Assembly (NCBI GenBank): GCA_000697355.1 | Contig: JNEN01000774.1 | Coordinates: forward strand, 62,001 to 126,000 | Origin: Syncephalastrum monosporum B8922 | Lineage: Eukaryota > Mucoromycota > Mucoromycetes > Mucorales > Syncephalastraceae | Direction: 5' to 3' | DNA: 64,000 bases | Shown here: one piece after another, positions 1 through 14,529 of the stretch | How the letters are laid out: each line of letters opens with the position of its first letter | How positions within the stretch are numbered: position 1 is the first letter of the stretch | Made by a program: the position numbers and the translations under genes | Notes under the pieces: model-generated | Seen by the model: only the letters and a program-made list of their open reading frames with translations | Told to the model about the DNA's origin: nothing | The model's database searches: none

Positions 1-1
1 C

Positions 2-73
2 GATGTGCTTAGCATGAGCACGATCACGCAAGGTGTGCCTCACGTTGACTTCTCGCTCAAAATCAAGCAGTGA
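2..73 (+). CDS. 3' end of an unidentified gene (5' partial)
   Basis: The window opens inside a frame that reads 23 codons and stops at TGA 71-73; the last residues are VDFSLKIKQ. The reading is free of stops and followed by an A-rich stretch, which fits a gene end, but it is too short to assign a family. It could be chance. Confidence 0.35.
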   Translation, partial: DVLSMSTITQGVPHVDFSLKIKQ

Positions 74-207
74 AAAAGACGAAAAGGAGAAAAAAAAAAG
101 ATGACTATAGATAAAGACATATCCATTTACTCATTGTGCCAGCTTTTTCATCCCGACTCGACGGATATCAAGCTTCTGTAGTATACTCTCATACTTTTAC
201 TTTTGTT

Positions 208-1100
208 ATGGACGCCCTTTTGCCTTTACGCTGGCAAAGTATTGAGAAAGGCGGCGCCACATATTACATAAAACACCACTTTGGAGACTCTCAGTACTAC
301 ATCTTGATCACCGATCTTCGTCGCGTATGGTCCACGAAGGCATATAAAGACGACATCTCCGAATTAGCTAAAAGTTACAGCATCGTCCTGGAAACTGATG
401 CTCAGATGAAGAGCCTGTTGAGCCGCTTAAAGCGGTTCTTCCAAACACCAGCTCAAAGTGAATTATGCATGTCTGACGCCGAGGTAAAAGACCAACCTAG
501 TCATGGATCCTTTGTTTCCGGAAGATAATAGCAATTTCGTTATGCCAAAATGTAGCTGAAGTTGCAGTTTAGCGAGTCGCGGTCATTCGCGGCACTATCA
601 TGGACGTTTGTTTGTACTGCAAACCAAGATGGACCCAACTTATTGTATGACCAATTCATCCTACCCCTGCTGACTGCCATCCAAACAAAGGATACAAAAG
701 ATGGTTCACAGACTGATATGGTAAAAAGGCTTATATCCAACCGGAAGAATGGGCTCATAACTCTCATTCTATCATTTCATCCACAGTCCCGCTTGAGTGA
801 CGCTTGGCTTGATCAGATTCAGCAAACATCGGCGCAACTTTTACAAAATAGACAAGGTCAGGAAAAAAAAAAAAGCACGAGTTCTCGTGATTTAATAGGC
901 GTAAAGGAAATGCACCCACGGTCTCGAGTCCGCTTCCTCGATCGGTATCGCCCCTCTCTTCAGAGGCTGAACCGGCGCAAGAATCATCCTCGCAAGTTAC
1001 ACGGACCCACCCACCGCATGACGAAGAAGCCGAAAAGATCAGGCGACAACAGCGCGAACAGACACGACAGAGCAACACAAGAAAACGAAAGAAGCTTTGA
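208..1100 (+). CDS. XLF: XLF/NHEJ1-like non-homologous end-joining factor
   Basis: Three exons: 208-483, 556-856, 964-1100. The N-terminal half matches the XLF head domain: an LRWQSI segment, then YYIKHHF and the signature LITDLRRVW, followed by helical segments and, after intron 1, LYDQFILPLL, which aligns with the start of the XLF coiled coil. The C-terminus in the spliced frame is acidic then basic and ends in TRKRKKL, like the basic tail of XLF. XLF is known to bridge XRCC4-Lig4 filaments and Ku during end joining. The start at 208 was chosen because it begins just ahead of the conserved head; an in-frame ATG lies at 136. Intron 2 (857-963, donor GTCAGG) is the least certain junction, chosen because it restores the basic tail; unspliced, the frame ends at 1116 without it. 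Confidence 0.75.
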
Positions 1101-1273
1101 CAAGTCTGAAATTTAAGAATGTTGTTATATTAGGTGGACTGATTATAGTTGTTAGTGATTCATAATACTAGTAGTGATTTGGTATATGTAAAGAGGAAGA
1201 AAAACTAAATTAGTTGATACAAGCGTAACGAGTAAGCGTACAAGGGTGGAGCTAGACTAATCAAAACTGTCGA

Positions 1274-1630
1274 TTAGGCGCGGATGGTCGAGGAAGGCGT
1301 GAAAAAGAGGTGCGACTTGGTCAAACACTCGGGCTTCGGGAGACGAAAAACAAGGTCGTCCTCGTCTACTTCAAGCCAACGATCGTGCTTGCTGGCAGGC
1401 TCGGACTTGGGTGGCAGATACACGCCAGAGTCATTGATCGTCGAGAGCTCATAGATTTCATTTTTACCCGTCTCCTTGAGCGCCACCACTCTTTCTTCTT
1501 GCGCTGGCTTCTTGCTGGCCTCCAACGGAGCTGTCTTGTTGGATCGCCACAGACGCATCGACGGACGACTGATCAAAGACTTAAACTTGGGCTGCTCAGC
1601 AGGGGCAATCAAAACAGGGGCTGAAGACAT
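1274..1630 (-). CDS. small hypothetical protein, about 118 aa
   Basis: An uninterrupted frame starting MSSAPVLIAPAEQPKF, convergent with the XLF gene. It is basic in the first half (SRPSMRLWRSNK) and acidic near the end (EVDEDDLVF), with no signal peptide or membrane segment. I do not recognise a family. The ATG at 1630 is preferred over one four codons upstream because of the better downstream composition. Codon use looks like the neighbouring genes, and the upstream region is purine/pyrimidine-rich as at other starts here. Confidence 0.55.
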   Translation of the reverse strand: MSSAPVLIAPAEQPKFKSLISRPSMRLWRSNKTAPLEASKKPAQEERVVALKETGKNEIYELSTINDSGVYLPPKSEPASKHDRWLEVDEDDLVFRLPKPECLTKSHLFFTPSSTIRA

Positions 1631-1642
1631 TATGCAAAGCAA

Positions 1643-2162
1643 TGAATATGCAAAGCAAGTGATTACAAGTGGGAATTGAAGAAAAGATATTGAGAATTGG
1701 GAAAAGAGAAAAGAGAAAAGAGAACGTGCGTTCAGGAGAAAAAGGGGGGAAAGAGACTACAACCACACGAGCTTTATATACGGTGAAGCCTATGACATTC
1801 CACTTTTTTTCTTTCTTCAAACCAGAAGCGGACTTTTTCGGGATGGAAGTCGAAAAGTCTTGCTTATAACGAATGGAAATAAATCTATGAAATCTGTAAC
1901 CAATTATATCGGATGAGCGCAGGAAGAAAACCTATGCAAAAAATATCCCATGTTCGGCTGAGCGAGCCTTCGACCCGGTACTTTACCCGATAATGAAGGT
2001 CCCCTTTATCTTTTACCTTTTCCCCCTCCTTACATATCACAGTATTATTTCATAATTTGCCATGCATATACGGTGAGTACATCGTGCCCATTGCCTGTGC
2101 AGGCCATAGATGTCAGAGAGAGATAAACTGTGGAGAAATAGAAGGGATAGCAGGAAAACTTC
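1643..2162. other. intergenic
   Basis: AT-rich spacer upstream of the 1274-1630 gene, with purine-rich runs near 1680-1760 that look like its 5' leader. I see no gene in it. Confidence 0.5.
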
Positions 2163-3056
2163 TTATTTTACAGGCAAAAAATAAAGAAACGGCAAAGGCA
2201 CTTTGTTGAAATGAGTTGGCATCAGAAGTTGCCGTACCAAGGATGCCACTGTTATGTCGTCAACGCTCTTGACAATGTACATGTATCCTAGTAAAATCTA
2301 TGTTAAATGCATTCCGTTAATATCTCCTGGAATTCATATTACTGTTTCTCTTTAAACTTACCGTTCCAATCCATGCACAATAGATGGCAATCATCGGTAT
2401 CAATGCCGTTCTCCGTGAGCGTTTTTGTCAAATCATCAAGCAGACATCTGTTCATCCGGATGTTTTTGAACTGTTGGCGGATCAATGCATTTTCGGAGGC
2501 TGACGCTTTCCATTCATTCGCGCAAAGCTCGACGTCACAAACAGAGAGTACTGTAACAAGTCAACTTTTCGGCCATAAATATTCAGGCTGTGACGATCAC
2601 CCAAAAATTTGCCATGCAATTTACGGGCTGTCTTGGTCACTTTGCTTGTTTTTTCACCACTATAAAATACATATGTTTAGTCAGCGGTTATACAGAGCTT
2701 CGGTTGTATAATGTGACGTCCAAGCAAAGCGTAGGACTCACCTACTGCACGAGAGGTCTGCTGCGTTCATTAGCCCGCCCGCCCGCCGACACATCTCTAG
2801 TTCTCTCTCTGGCAAAGATACTTACTTAGATTTAAGACCTGTCAAATTTTCATTGTTCGCGATTAAAACGGAGAACTAGGAAAACCAAAATAGCCGGCAG
2901 ACCTCGAAGTGTAATGAAGGGTCTAAGGGTATCTTCCATAACGGGCACAAGATTCGTGTCTTGCAACAAAATGTTGACTTGGTGAAGCACTTGCAGATAA
3001 TACATCTCGGTTATTTGGTCTTTGTGTACGATATGCCATTTTCTTATGGCGGACAC
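2163..3056 (-). pseudogene. decayed copy of an unnamed multi-exon family resembling mucoralean multicopy genes
   Basis: On the minus strand, pieces of one protein appear in order: MSAIRKWHIVHKDQITEMYY (from 3056), then KLHGKFLGDRHSLNIYGRKVDLL (about 2570-2640), VELCANEWKASASENALIRQ, FKNIRMNRCLLDDL, and after a canonical intron (GTAAGT...TACTAG) GYMYIVKSVDDITVASLVRQ, stopping at 2163-2165. Between GRKVDLL and VELCANEW the frame changes by one base with no usable intron, and the C-terminus looks cut off. From memory, proteins with a GRKVDL...NEWK...RQQ.KN.R.N pattern recur in Mucorales genomes without known function; this could not be checked here. It may be a frameshifted relic or a real gene with a sequencing error. 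Confidence 0.5.
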
Positions 3057-3136
3057 TGGATTAAACCATGGCTCTCACGTGATTTCTAAAGGGGGTATTA
3101 CTTATTAAACAAAACTAGCCTACGACATGCGTCGCT

Positions 3137-3268
3137 TCGTCCAGTCGCGAACCTTCGACGTCCGTTCCCAGGCGTGAGTGAACTCTTTCGTCTGTGGCTT
3201 CGGACCATCACAACCTTTACTTGGCCTTCAGGTCAGTTCCGTCCTCGTCGTAGGCTGACTGTAGCTGG
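3137..3268. repeat. dispersed repeat, copy A
   Basis: About 130 bp beginning TCGTCCA and ending GTAGCTGG that lines up, with small indels, to 21364-21486 in the same orientation. Shared blocks include TTCG-CTG-GGCTT, then CAT-A-AAC-T-TACTTG, then CG-AGGCT near the end. By eye about 60% of positions agree. On the minus strand copy B is an open frame while copy A is broken by stops. Confidence 0.4.
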
Positions 3269-5621
3269 AAAGTGGGCGAGAGATTGCTTACGGCTGTCCA
3301 TCACACCATAAATTCGCTGCGCAATGAAAACCGGACAGGCCGGAGGCCGGACCCGGAACGCGGGTCATAGCTGAGTTCCCAAGGTTTTATCTCCATTTCT
3401 TATCTCCTTTTTATATTTTTCGAGTGCCAAACCATTGTGACAACGACATCATTTCTGAGAGTACACGACGTGGTTGGTATGGATGAAAATTGAAATGAAG
3501 CAGATATCATTCGCGATTCGCATTGCCGCGTATAATAAGGTACAAAGAAAAAGAAGATCCATCCTGAGCTTCAGAAGACTATACCCAACATGCATGCCGC
3601 AGTTGATCGCAGTCTGTTTAAGCTAATTAATAAGGCTTGCTATCCAGAAAAATGCAGTACTGCACATCATTTTATTATGTGTCTAAGGCCGGAGCAGCAA
3701 AGGGATACACTATGCATTTATAAATATTCTGCACCCCTCAATATTACAAATATCGGCACGTGTGGTTCCAATTAACAATTGACCTTCTATGAAACACTAG
3801 AAGTTTAACCAGCTTTTCACTCAGACAAGACAAGCTCATCACAGATGGGCGAACCGGTTGAACCAAAGGCAGAGATCGATAGCATTGGCAGAGCCATGTC
3901 AACTTCTGACAACCCATGTGCGTCACGCCAAGCATTAGATGGCATAGACTTGGAGTATGATATCTATGGGAATCTTCGTGGCTCAGCAAATGCCAACACC
4001 CAAGTGCCAAGTACTGTAATACCATGTTCTTTTATCATTCTGAATGATTGGATTGCGAGAAAAGTTGAAGTAACGTCGCTTGTTGGATACAAACGCGAAT
4101 GGCTAAACAAACATTTTGCTATGGCTCGCATTACTCATTTATGCCCTTTGCATTTTCATTTATCTTGTTCCTTCTTCAATTCGCTCTTTTTTCATATTCC
4201 CGTGAAAGATAAAGATGAAGTAAAATATAGAGCGAAACTTTCGTCGCAGAGTCATCGTCGATTATGTTCAGGAAGTCTTAAAGGAAACGCATCCGCCAGA
4301 ACTTTGGCGCTGTCAGATTTCGAATATTTCCCTATGGGTCATTATGCTCCATCCATCACCGAATATTAGCGCAAGGCTAATTCTTGGGCTGAGTGTCTCG
4401 TGTAGGACAACGAACGCGGGCGAACACTCACAGGAAAGAATAAAGAAATAAAAAAGTATATCTTATTGCTTGGCATAACAGGCTTGGTTTGGTTCGCTTC
4501 TGGTACGACGCTGTCGAAAAGGACCTCCTTAATCGTTCATGCTCGAGCAGGTCGTTGACCTTGCCTTTGGTCCAGCTGCCCTCTATGGTGAGCGTGCTGT
4601 TTGAATGGAAGTTCCATTAAACTTATTTATAGTGTGTTTACGGAGTACCTATTATTTTCTATAGCTCTCTTGTATTACCTCGCTCTTCTCAGCGCACGCT
4701 TCATAATCATATTGGTAACTTCTTGGTCCTCGCTATCGGGTAAGCGGTACGAGCTACCGGGTTCTGGCTAGTCGCCCTTTCTTTTCTCTGTATGAATAGT
4801 GCAAGCCAAATTCCGTGTGTACATAGGTTCAATTCCAGGGGGTTGCCTGCTGAATTGTCCTATTTTAACACTGGCTTACTTTCAAGTAGGGACAATTGCT
4901 ACCTTATCGATGGATAGAAATTGTACACGGAAAGCGCGACGTCATCATAACCAGACGGTCAAAATATCTAGAGATTATTTCTTTTTGGTTCATGGGTCAT
5001 TTGATCCGTGTATAATATAAAGAAGTGTATACATGCCATGCCAAGAAAATAGTAATCATAGGTACCGAGGTCGAGTTGAACTTATACAAAAGAGACAGGG
5101 GAAGAAATACTGTATCGAAGCCCTGGCCTAATTACTATAGCCCAGGTTGGGCTCGTGGGATGGAGTAAGTGGGAGGCGGGTGAGGGAGAAGGATCCAAGC
5201 CTACACTGGTGAAGCACGTAAGAGGCGGTCTATGCAAGACATTGATCGCAACCCCCAGAAATGTTTCCCCTTTGATACACAAAAGTGGGGGAATTACGCA
5301 TCGTTGTAGGTCTGTGCAAGGTCACGAGCAACGCCTAACATGAAAACAGAGCGAGCAATGAGATATTCTCTTTCTTTCTGTGTATCCCTTTTTTTTTCCC
5401 TCTGAATAACACGGTCCTTTCTTTTTCCCTTCCTCTCGTTTCTTTTTTTTTACGTATTTCTTTTGATTATAGCGTCACGTTGTTCACTGTATTCAGAACC
5501 TGACTGACTAGCCCACCTTTTTCATATATCTCTTTTGCAACGTTTCTATTTATCTTGTACTTTCCCCGCCATTGCACTTTAACAGGCACACCTCATTCGC
5601 CATTCCCTCCTTCCATTCCTC
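3269..5621. other. long gene-poor interval
   Basis: No gene can be supported. An open frame at 3845-4369 (+) lacks family signals, and a different frame at about 4225-4450 (+) reads RRRVIVDYVQEVLKETHPPE, so neither is convincing. Near 4540-4590 (+) a short segment MLEQVVDLAFGPAALYG is followed by a GTGAGC donor and could be an isolated first exon. Minus strand 5285-5345 reads IARSVFMLGVARDLAQTYND then stop, possibly a gene end with no clear upstream exon. The stretch from 5380 to 5460 is T-rich and probably part of the kinase promoter. Confidence 0.4.
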
Positions 5622-7513
5622 ATGACCAGCCAAAGTTCGGTTCGCCAGTCGTGCTCGGACACCACCCACGCGAAGAAACAAACGCCTATTATCGCACCTC
5701 TTAAGCGTCGCTCTGTCGGTGCAGTGAAGGTGCCTTTGTCTCCCGCTCGTCAAACGAATAAGGTAGGCATAATAATGTAGTTTATATGAGGAATATGTGA
5801 AGAATTTACGATGAATGTGCTAGGCACCGCCGGCTGTTTGGCGTGCTCCTGGGCATTGTGAGATCCCTGATATTCTTGGCAAAGCATATTTACAACCGTT
5901 GCCAGAACCTCCCAAAGCTAAAAAGCCAGCTGCTGCTTCGCTTGTGGTGAATGGAACTGTCCGGGTAGGTGCAAGTGAAGCTGTGAAAGCCCATCAAATT
6001 CCAAAAACCCCTCCTCTCTGTCGCTCTCTTCTCCCCTATTTTCTCCTTGCTTTATTCTCATCCATATACTGTACCCATTGAATTTTATTAATTTTTTTTT
6101 ATCTTTCAAGCCTCCATGGGTCCCTGCGCGCTGCACCGCGGATTGGACGCCTGCCCCGCTCGCACCTGTTGTGCGTCAAGAAGAATCCGCTTTTGAGAAA
6201 CGTCTGCGCAAGGCTGTCCCCAAACTTACTCTGATAGACTCGCCGAGATCGCGATACATGGGCTCAAAAGAAATTGGTACTGGGTAAGCAACAAGCGGCG
6301 ATACATCGCTCACACCAGGAAAGAAATAAGGAAGAATAAGGGGAAGGACACACAGGAGCGGGCGTGAAAGATTTCTTCATATGCATTTGACTGAGCTACT
6401 GTTTTCTCCTTATTTACATTGATATACTTACTATTTTTGCTACATATCACATCAGTGTCAATGGCTCCGTCATCCAGGTTAGCGTGCGTGGTGCCGGTGG
6501 TCCCAATTCCCGTCTTGCACTAAAGCGTTGCAAGCTCGACCACGACCGCGAGTACCGGGCCGCAATTGTACGCGAGTTACGCATCATGGCTACCGGTCAC
6601 GCCAACCTTATTAAGCTCCGCGAAGCTGCTGTGCACAAGAACGAGGTGTGGATCGCTATGGATCTGATGCGCTGTAGCGTTTTTGCTGTGCTCTGTTGCC
6701 GTGGTCTACCTGAGGAATATGCCATCTACATTGCGCGTCAGGTATAAATAGAGCCCTTTCAACGAGATGCTTGTACTGACCTCGACTGATTATGTAGACT
6801 TTGAACGCTCTTGTCTTTTTGCATTCGAAGGGCTTTATCCACCGCGACGTGAAATGCGAGAACCTTCTCATTGGGCCGTCGGGTGAGGTCAAATTAGGCA
6901 AGTAGAGGCGCTTCGATGTAATGCCATCGCTGACATCCATCGTTTTGATACGTTACAGCCGATTTTGGCCTGGCGACGAGTACTCGACATACAAATAGGG
7001 AGCGACTCGGTACTGCCAAGGTAAGATAGAGAAAAAGTGATATAAAAACGGGCTTCAGAGTCATTATTGTGGATATGTCCTCAAAATTTATCTTCAGTGG
7101 ATGGCGCCGGAAGTGATTAAGGAAAAGCCATATGACGAAAAAGTGGATCTCTGGTCTTTGGGAGTGACCCTGATAGAGATGATGGACCGCGTCCCACCCC
7201 ATTATGCTATTAAAGACGACGAGCATGTATTTGAAAAGATCATGCAGGAACCGAGTCCCACTTTTACATACAGCTATCCGACCATCTATTGTACCGGTTT
7301 GGTCGCTTGGCTTTTGGAGGAAAACCCAGAGAACCGACCTACGGCCAAGGAGGTCGTAACGGTAATGACCCTTGATACTATGTCAGTGAACTGCTGATTA
7401 AATTTTTCTAATAGGAACTCGATCTGCATATCGAGCAGAACTTACTTAACACAGCGGATGCTCAGAAGCTATCCAGCTTCGTGAGCAAGGCCATGGCGGC
7501 TGCAGCGCATTAA
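5622..7513 (+). CDS. STE20/PAK-like serine/threonine protein kinase
   Basis: Eight exons (5622-5762, 5824-5964, 6111-6283, 6456-6741, 6798-6897, 6959-7020, 7098-7361, 7415-7513) give about 421 aa. The N-terminal ~150 residues are basic and proline-rich without a recognisable CRIB domain. The catalytic domain follows: glycine loop [11 protein letters not shown], lysine in LALKRCKL, catalytic [14 protein letters not shown], and the STE20-type activation segment LGTAKWMAPEV, then [12 protein letters not shown]. All catalytic residues are present, so it should be active. The intron at 6898-6958 begins GCAAGT, a GC-AG intron; splicing it restores KLADFG. Family membership (STE20 group) is supported by the GTxxWMAPEV motif; substrate and upstream regulator cannot be read from sequence. 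Confidence 0.88.
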
Positions 7514-8178
7514 AACAGTGCACCGCCTTAATCATTTTTTCCTTCGATTTCTTTCTGCTTAGCATCCTTTTCTCCTTGACCCTTTTTTCCTCCGCATCCA
7601 TACCCAAGTTGATCCCTCCCCCCAGCCTCCAGCCAATTTGCCCTTCGCTGTCACATAGTGACTAATCTACGCTCTATTAATAAGTCGAAGAATATACGGC
7701 TTCCTAAGCTAGCTTCTAATATATCCCATCACCTTACATCATCTTACTGTCAAGTCATGGGTTTCTCTTCGTATGCAAGTGATAAGCTGCACTGCTCTGT
7801 CTGTAAAGTATGGCGAAGTAAACAATACATAGAATAGGCCGATCATTGGTGCTGGATCGGTAAAGGTATTAAGCTATGAATAGCTCTGCCGAGTCACCGG
7901 ATATGCAAGCTTGACCATGAGGGAGCAAGGTATCGGCACCATAAGCACAATACAAAGCGCATAAGCAGTAGCTGAAGAGCGCTAGTAAAACCGAAAAGAC
8001 TATGTGCGGTTGTGGGCGTATGGCCGACAAACCTAATGGTCAAGAATGGCTCATATTTGTAGATACCACAAGAACAATTCGATCTCAGATAAAGGCAGCT
8101 GGGTGGCTCATGTACAAGTGGGCTTTTATCACACTTGCAGTTCATCTGCTGCTTTTAATCCACGAATCACCATCGGCC
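7514..8178. other. intergenic
   Basis: Pyrimidine-rich 3' flank of the kinase (7540-7640) followed by mixed sequence leading to the DRAP1 gene. I see no gene in it. Confidence 0.5.
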
Positions 8179-8751
8179 ATGAAGAAAAAGTACAAGACCA
8201 AATTCCCTGTGGTAGGATTCATTAACATTGGTAACTCCAGTTATAAACCACCTATTCCCTCTGTAGGCGCGCATCAAGAAGATCATGCAGCTCGATGAGG
8301 ATGTAGGCAAGGTAGCCCAGGCAACACCAGTCTTGATATGTAAGCAAAGTAACGACGATAGCAAAAAGTCTCCGTTGTCTCATAAGAAAGTAGCGAAAGC
8401 GCTGGAGCTCTTTATGCAGTCTTTGATCGATCAGGCGTGCCAAGAAACTCGGCAACGCCACGCCAAACGGCTCACCGCGGCTCACCTGTAAGTTATTCTC
8501 GTTTTAGAGATAGTTCATTATAACCATGGAAACTGAACTGTATGATGCATAATTCCATAACGTATACTAGGAAAAAGACTATTGAGACAGTGGAGCAATT
8601 TGACTTTCTGAAGGACGTAGTGGCGAACGTGCCCGATCCAGCCGAACAAGCAGGGCCGTCCGAGGATACCAAGGAAGAAGGGGCAAAGCCTTCGCGCAGT
8701 CGACGAACGAAGAAGGCTCCAGTCAAAGAGGAAGAGATGGAAGACGACTAA
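8179..8751 (+). CDS. DRAP1: NC2-alpha / DRAP1 (Bur6-like) transcription corepressor subunit
   Basis: Four exons: 8179-8211, 8267-8339, 8394-8487, 8571-8751. The spliced product starts [20 protein letters not shown], continues [20 protein letters not shown] and has [19 protein letters not shown], an unmistakable histone-fold match to DRAP1. NC2 alpha pairs with NC2 beta (Dr1) through histone folds, binds TBP on DNA and controls TFIIA/TFIIB entry. The second intron has no stop and is a multiple of three, so an unspliced reading inserts an unrelated segment before KALELF; splicing restores the family sequence. The C-terminal tail is short, basic then acidic ([10 protein letters not shown]), and lacks the long Pro/Gln region of animal forms. 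Confidence 0.93.
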
Positions 8752-9147
8752 AAGCGTCCACCTTCCCTCTTCATCCCTACCATGCCATGTCGTAGCATGT
8801 GTACGTATGCCTTTTTTCTCTGTCTGTCCATACAACACAATACTGTACATCCACCTGACCCAGCTCCTTACTTTGCCTGTTCTTGATCCCCATTTTGCGA
8901 AGCCTTCCCTCCCCTGCTTTCGCTCAACTTCCTTTACATAGCACAACCCATCTCCATCACCGCCACCACCATCAAATCACACGGACCTACTCTTCTTCAT
9001 CTTTTCCTTGCTCATAAATTTCTTTGCTCAATTCCCCTCCTCCGAGAGCACCGTCGCTGTCTGGGCTTATATGGCTTGTGGGTGGGGGGTATCTGATGTG
9101 TATAACGATATGTCTGGATATCTTCTTTGTATCCCACCCTTTATATT
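8752..9147. other. convergent 3' flanks
   Basis: Spacer between the ends of DRAP1 (+) and the DUF3605 gene (-). It is pyrimidine-rich up to about 9050 and holds no supported gene. Confidence 0.5.
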
Positions 9148-9723
9148 CTATTGCTGATCCGACTGGCGTGGACGCATGAAGACATGGACATGAGGCAAGC
9201 GGCGGATACTCTGAGTCTCGACAGGATTGACAAAATAGACCCATTCCCATTTGCTGCTTCCAAAGTGGGACTCGAGGATGTCTTTGACATAGTCTTCTTT
9301 TAAGGGCGTTTTGGACCAGATCAAGTGATGCTCAATCCCAGGCGCCGTCGAGTAAGGAAAGTCGTTTTTCAGCACAAGCACAGGCGGCCGGTCTGCATCC
9401 TTTTCTTCTGTCTCTTGCTGCATCAGAGGCCTCAGTTTCTCGCTCAGCAGGAAGTTTTCAATCGTCCCGTGCTTTTCGAGTGTTTCGGCAATCCATTGAC
9501 GGTACTTTTGCTGACCTTCCCTGTTGCGGCGAATAAGTTGGACTTGATTGGAGGCTATGCATTGCAATTGAATTCAATTCATAGCAAAGCAACGCAATGA
9601 GCAAAGACTGCTGGAATATCTATTTTGCGTCTTCCATCACTCACAAACGAGCTCGTAAATCTCACTCCACGAATGGACATGGTCGCCATAGAAATCGTCT
9701 GCAGTATTCACGCTGGGTGTCAT
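9148..9723 (-). CDS. DUF3605-family fungal protein, about 161 aa
   Basis: Two exons on the minus strand, 9723-9645 and 9554-9148, joined as EIYELVSSNQVQLIRR. Core motifs are KYRQWI, FLLSEKLRPL, NDFPYSTAPGIEHHLIWSK and a C-terminal SIRRLPHVHVFMRPR. The GIEHHLIWSK and HVHVF signatures are typical of the fungal DUF3605 family, whose biochemical role is not established to my knowledge. There is no signal peptide or membrane helix. The first exon was added because it supplies the W-E-Y-L start of the domain and a clean GTGAGT...TAG intron. Confidence 0.78.
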
Positions 9724-10553
9724 TGATACACACTAAAATGATAGTAAACGCCAATGAAATAGGACAGGGTCAAATATATCATGTTATATACATCGACCGG
9801 TGTCAGAAAAATCAAATACTCAAACCAGTCTATGGAGGCGCGCGTCTATCTTCATGTCCATGTCCGTACAGTTTACATATTGCCGCCAAGCTGTTTTCGA
9901 CCGTTTAGTTCATCTTATTCGGCACGATGGCAATCATGCGTTCCAGTAATGCTATCATTCATTAAGCGTATAAATACAGTCAGTATATACGTGTGTGCAG
10001 GAGAATAAAGAAAGACAGAGCGTGTGGTCACTACGGCACCACCTTATTACGTACATAGAGTGGATATCACATCTACAATAGGTATTACCGGTTGTCATTG
10101 CATAGCTATCGTGCACCAGGCTACTTGGGGTTCGTGCTCGAGAACAGGAGTAGATATTCATGTCTTGTCACGTTGTATAAGCACAGTTCAAATAGCAAGA
10201 GGCAGAGTCGAATACGATCAAGAGCATTTGGTCTACAATTCAGTGTTGCTATGTAATGCCCATTTTGTGCATACAATACAATACAGTACAGTACCGTCTA
10301 CAATGTGCTGTACATATAGTGCATAGTATATAATGTATCTCGCAGGCTGTAGTACGTACTGTACAGTACAGTGTTACCTACTGTGTAGATGATACTGTAG
10401 CAGGACATGTATGCCTGTGTGTCACGAGAGCTGCACTGCAAAAGATCAAGTAAGGAATATTGTGTCACGATGCCGCCCCTTCCTTCTCCCTCTCTCTCTC
10501 TTTCCTTACTCTGGTTGACGTACAGTTAGTTTAGCCTTCAGAAAGAAGAGCCC
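9724..10553. other. intergenic, rich in TACAGTAC-type repeats
   Basis: Between divergent DUF3605 and kinesin-13 genes. 10260-10380 is crowded with short TACAGTAC/GTACTGTA palindromic words, and 10480-10510 is a CT run upstream of the kinesin start. I see no gene. Confidence 0.45.
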
Positions 10554-14075
<3,522 letters not shown>

Positions 14076-14529
14076 TTGTTGCGCTGTTGCATGATCGTCT
14101 CTTTCCCTGCTTGCGCGTGGTGGATGTTTCTTCGTTTTCAACCTTTTCTCTTTCTTTTCCCATTATTATTGCTTGCCTGATACCCCCTTTCCAACACCCT
14201 TTCTTGGATTCAGAGAAACATGTATATCTATGTTGTATGCTGAAATTCCCACATAATATCCCTCATGATGCATATAATGCATGCTCTATCGCACACAGAT
14301 ACACACACGCACAACGCACACCACTCAATATTCCCCACTCCATTCATTATCGACGTAGTTTTTCTATGAGAATAAATGCCAATGCGGAAGCTACTCTATA
14401 CAAAGAATTGAAACATGCGGTTTACGAAGCAGCGGCGGGGGCGGATTGCAGAATGGGTGGCTTCTATTTATGCTATTTAATACGTAGATGCTTACCAGAC
14501 AGGAGTAAAGTGTACACCGTTATTTTGAC
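14076..14529. other. intergenic
   Basis: Tandem spacing between two plus-strand genes. It holds T-rich 3' flank and an AC-rich stretch near 14300-14320. I see nothing else. Confidence 0.5.

Noticed and set aside
562..1116. XLF end read straight through to 1116
   Set aside because: Removing the intron at 857-963 gives the expected acidic-then-basic tail ending RKRKKL, which the read-through lacks.
3845..4369. Plus-strand open frame of 174 codons
   Set aside because: No family motif, an overlapping frame is equally open at its end, and composition is AT-rich like the spacer.
10240..10400. Possible structured or CRISPR-like array of TACAGTAC words
   Set aside because: Word spacing is irregular and there are no uniform spacers; it looks like simple sequence.
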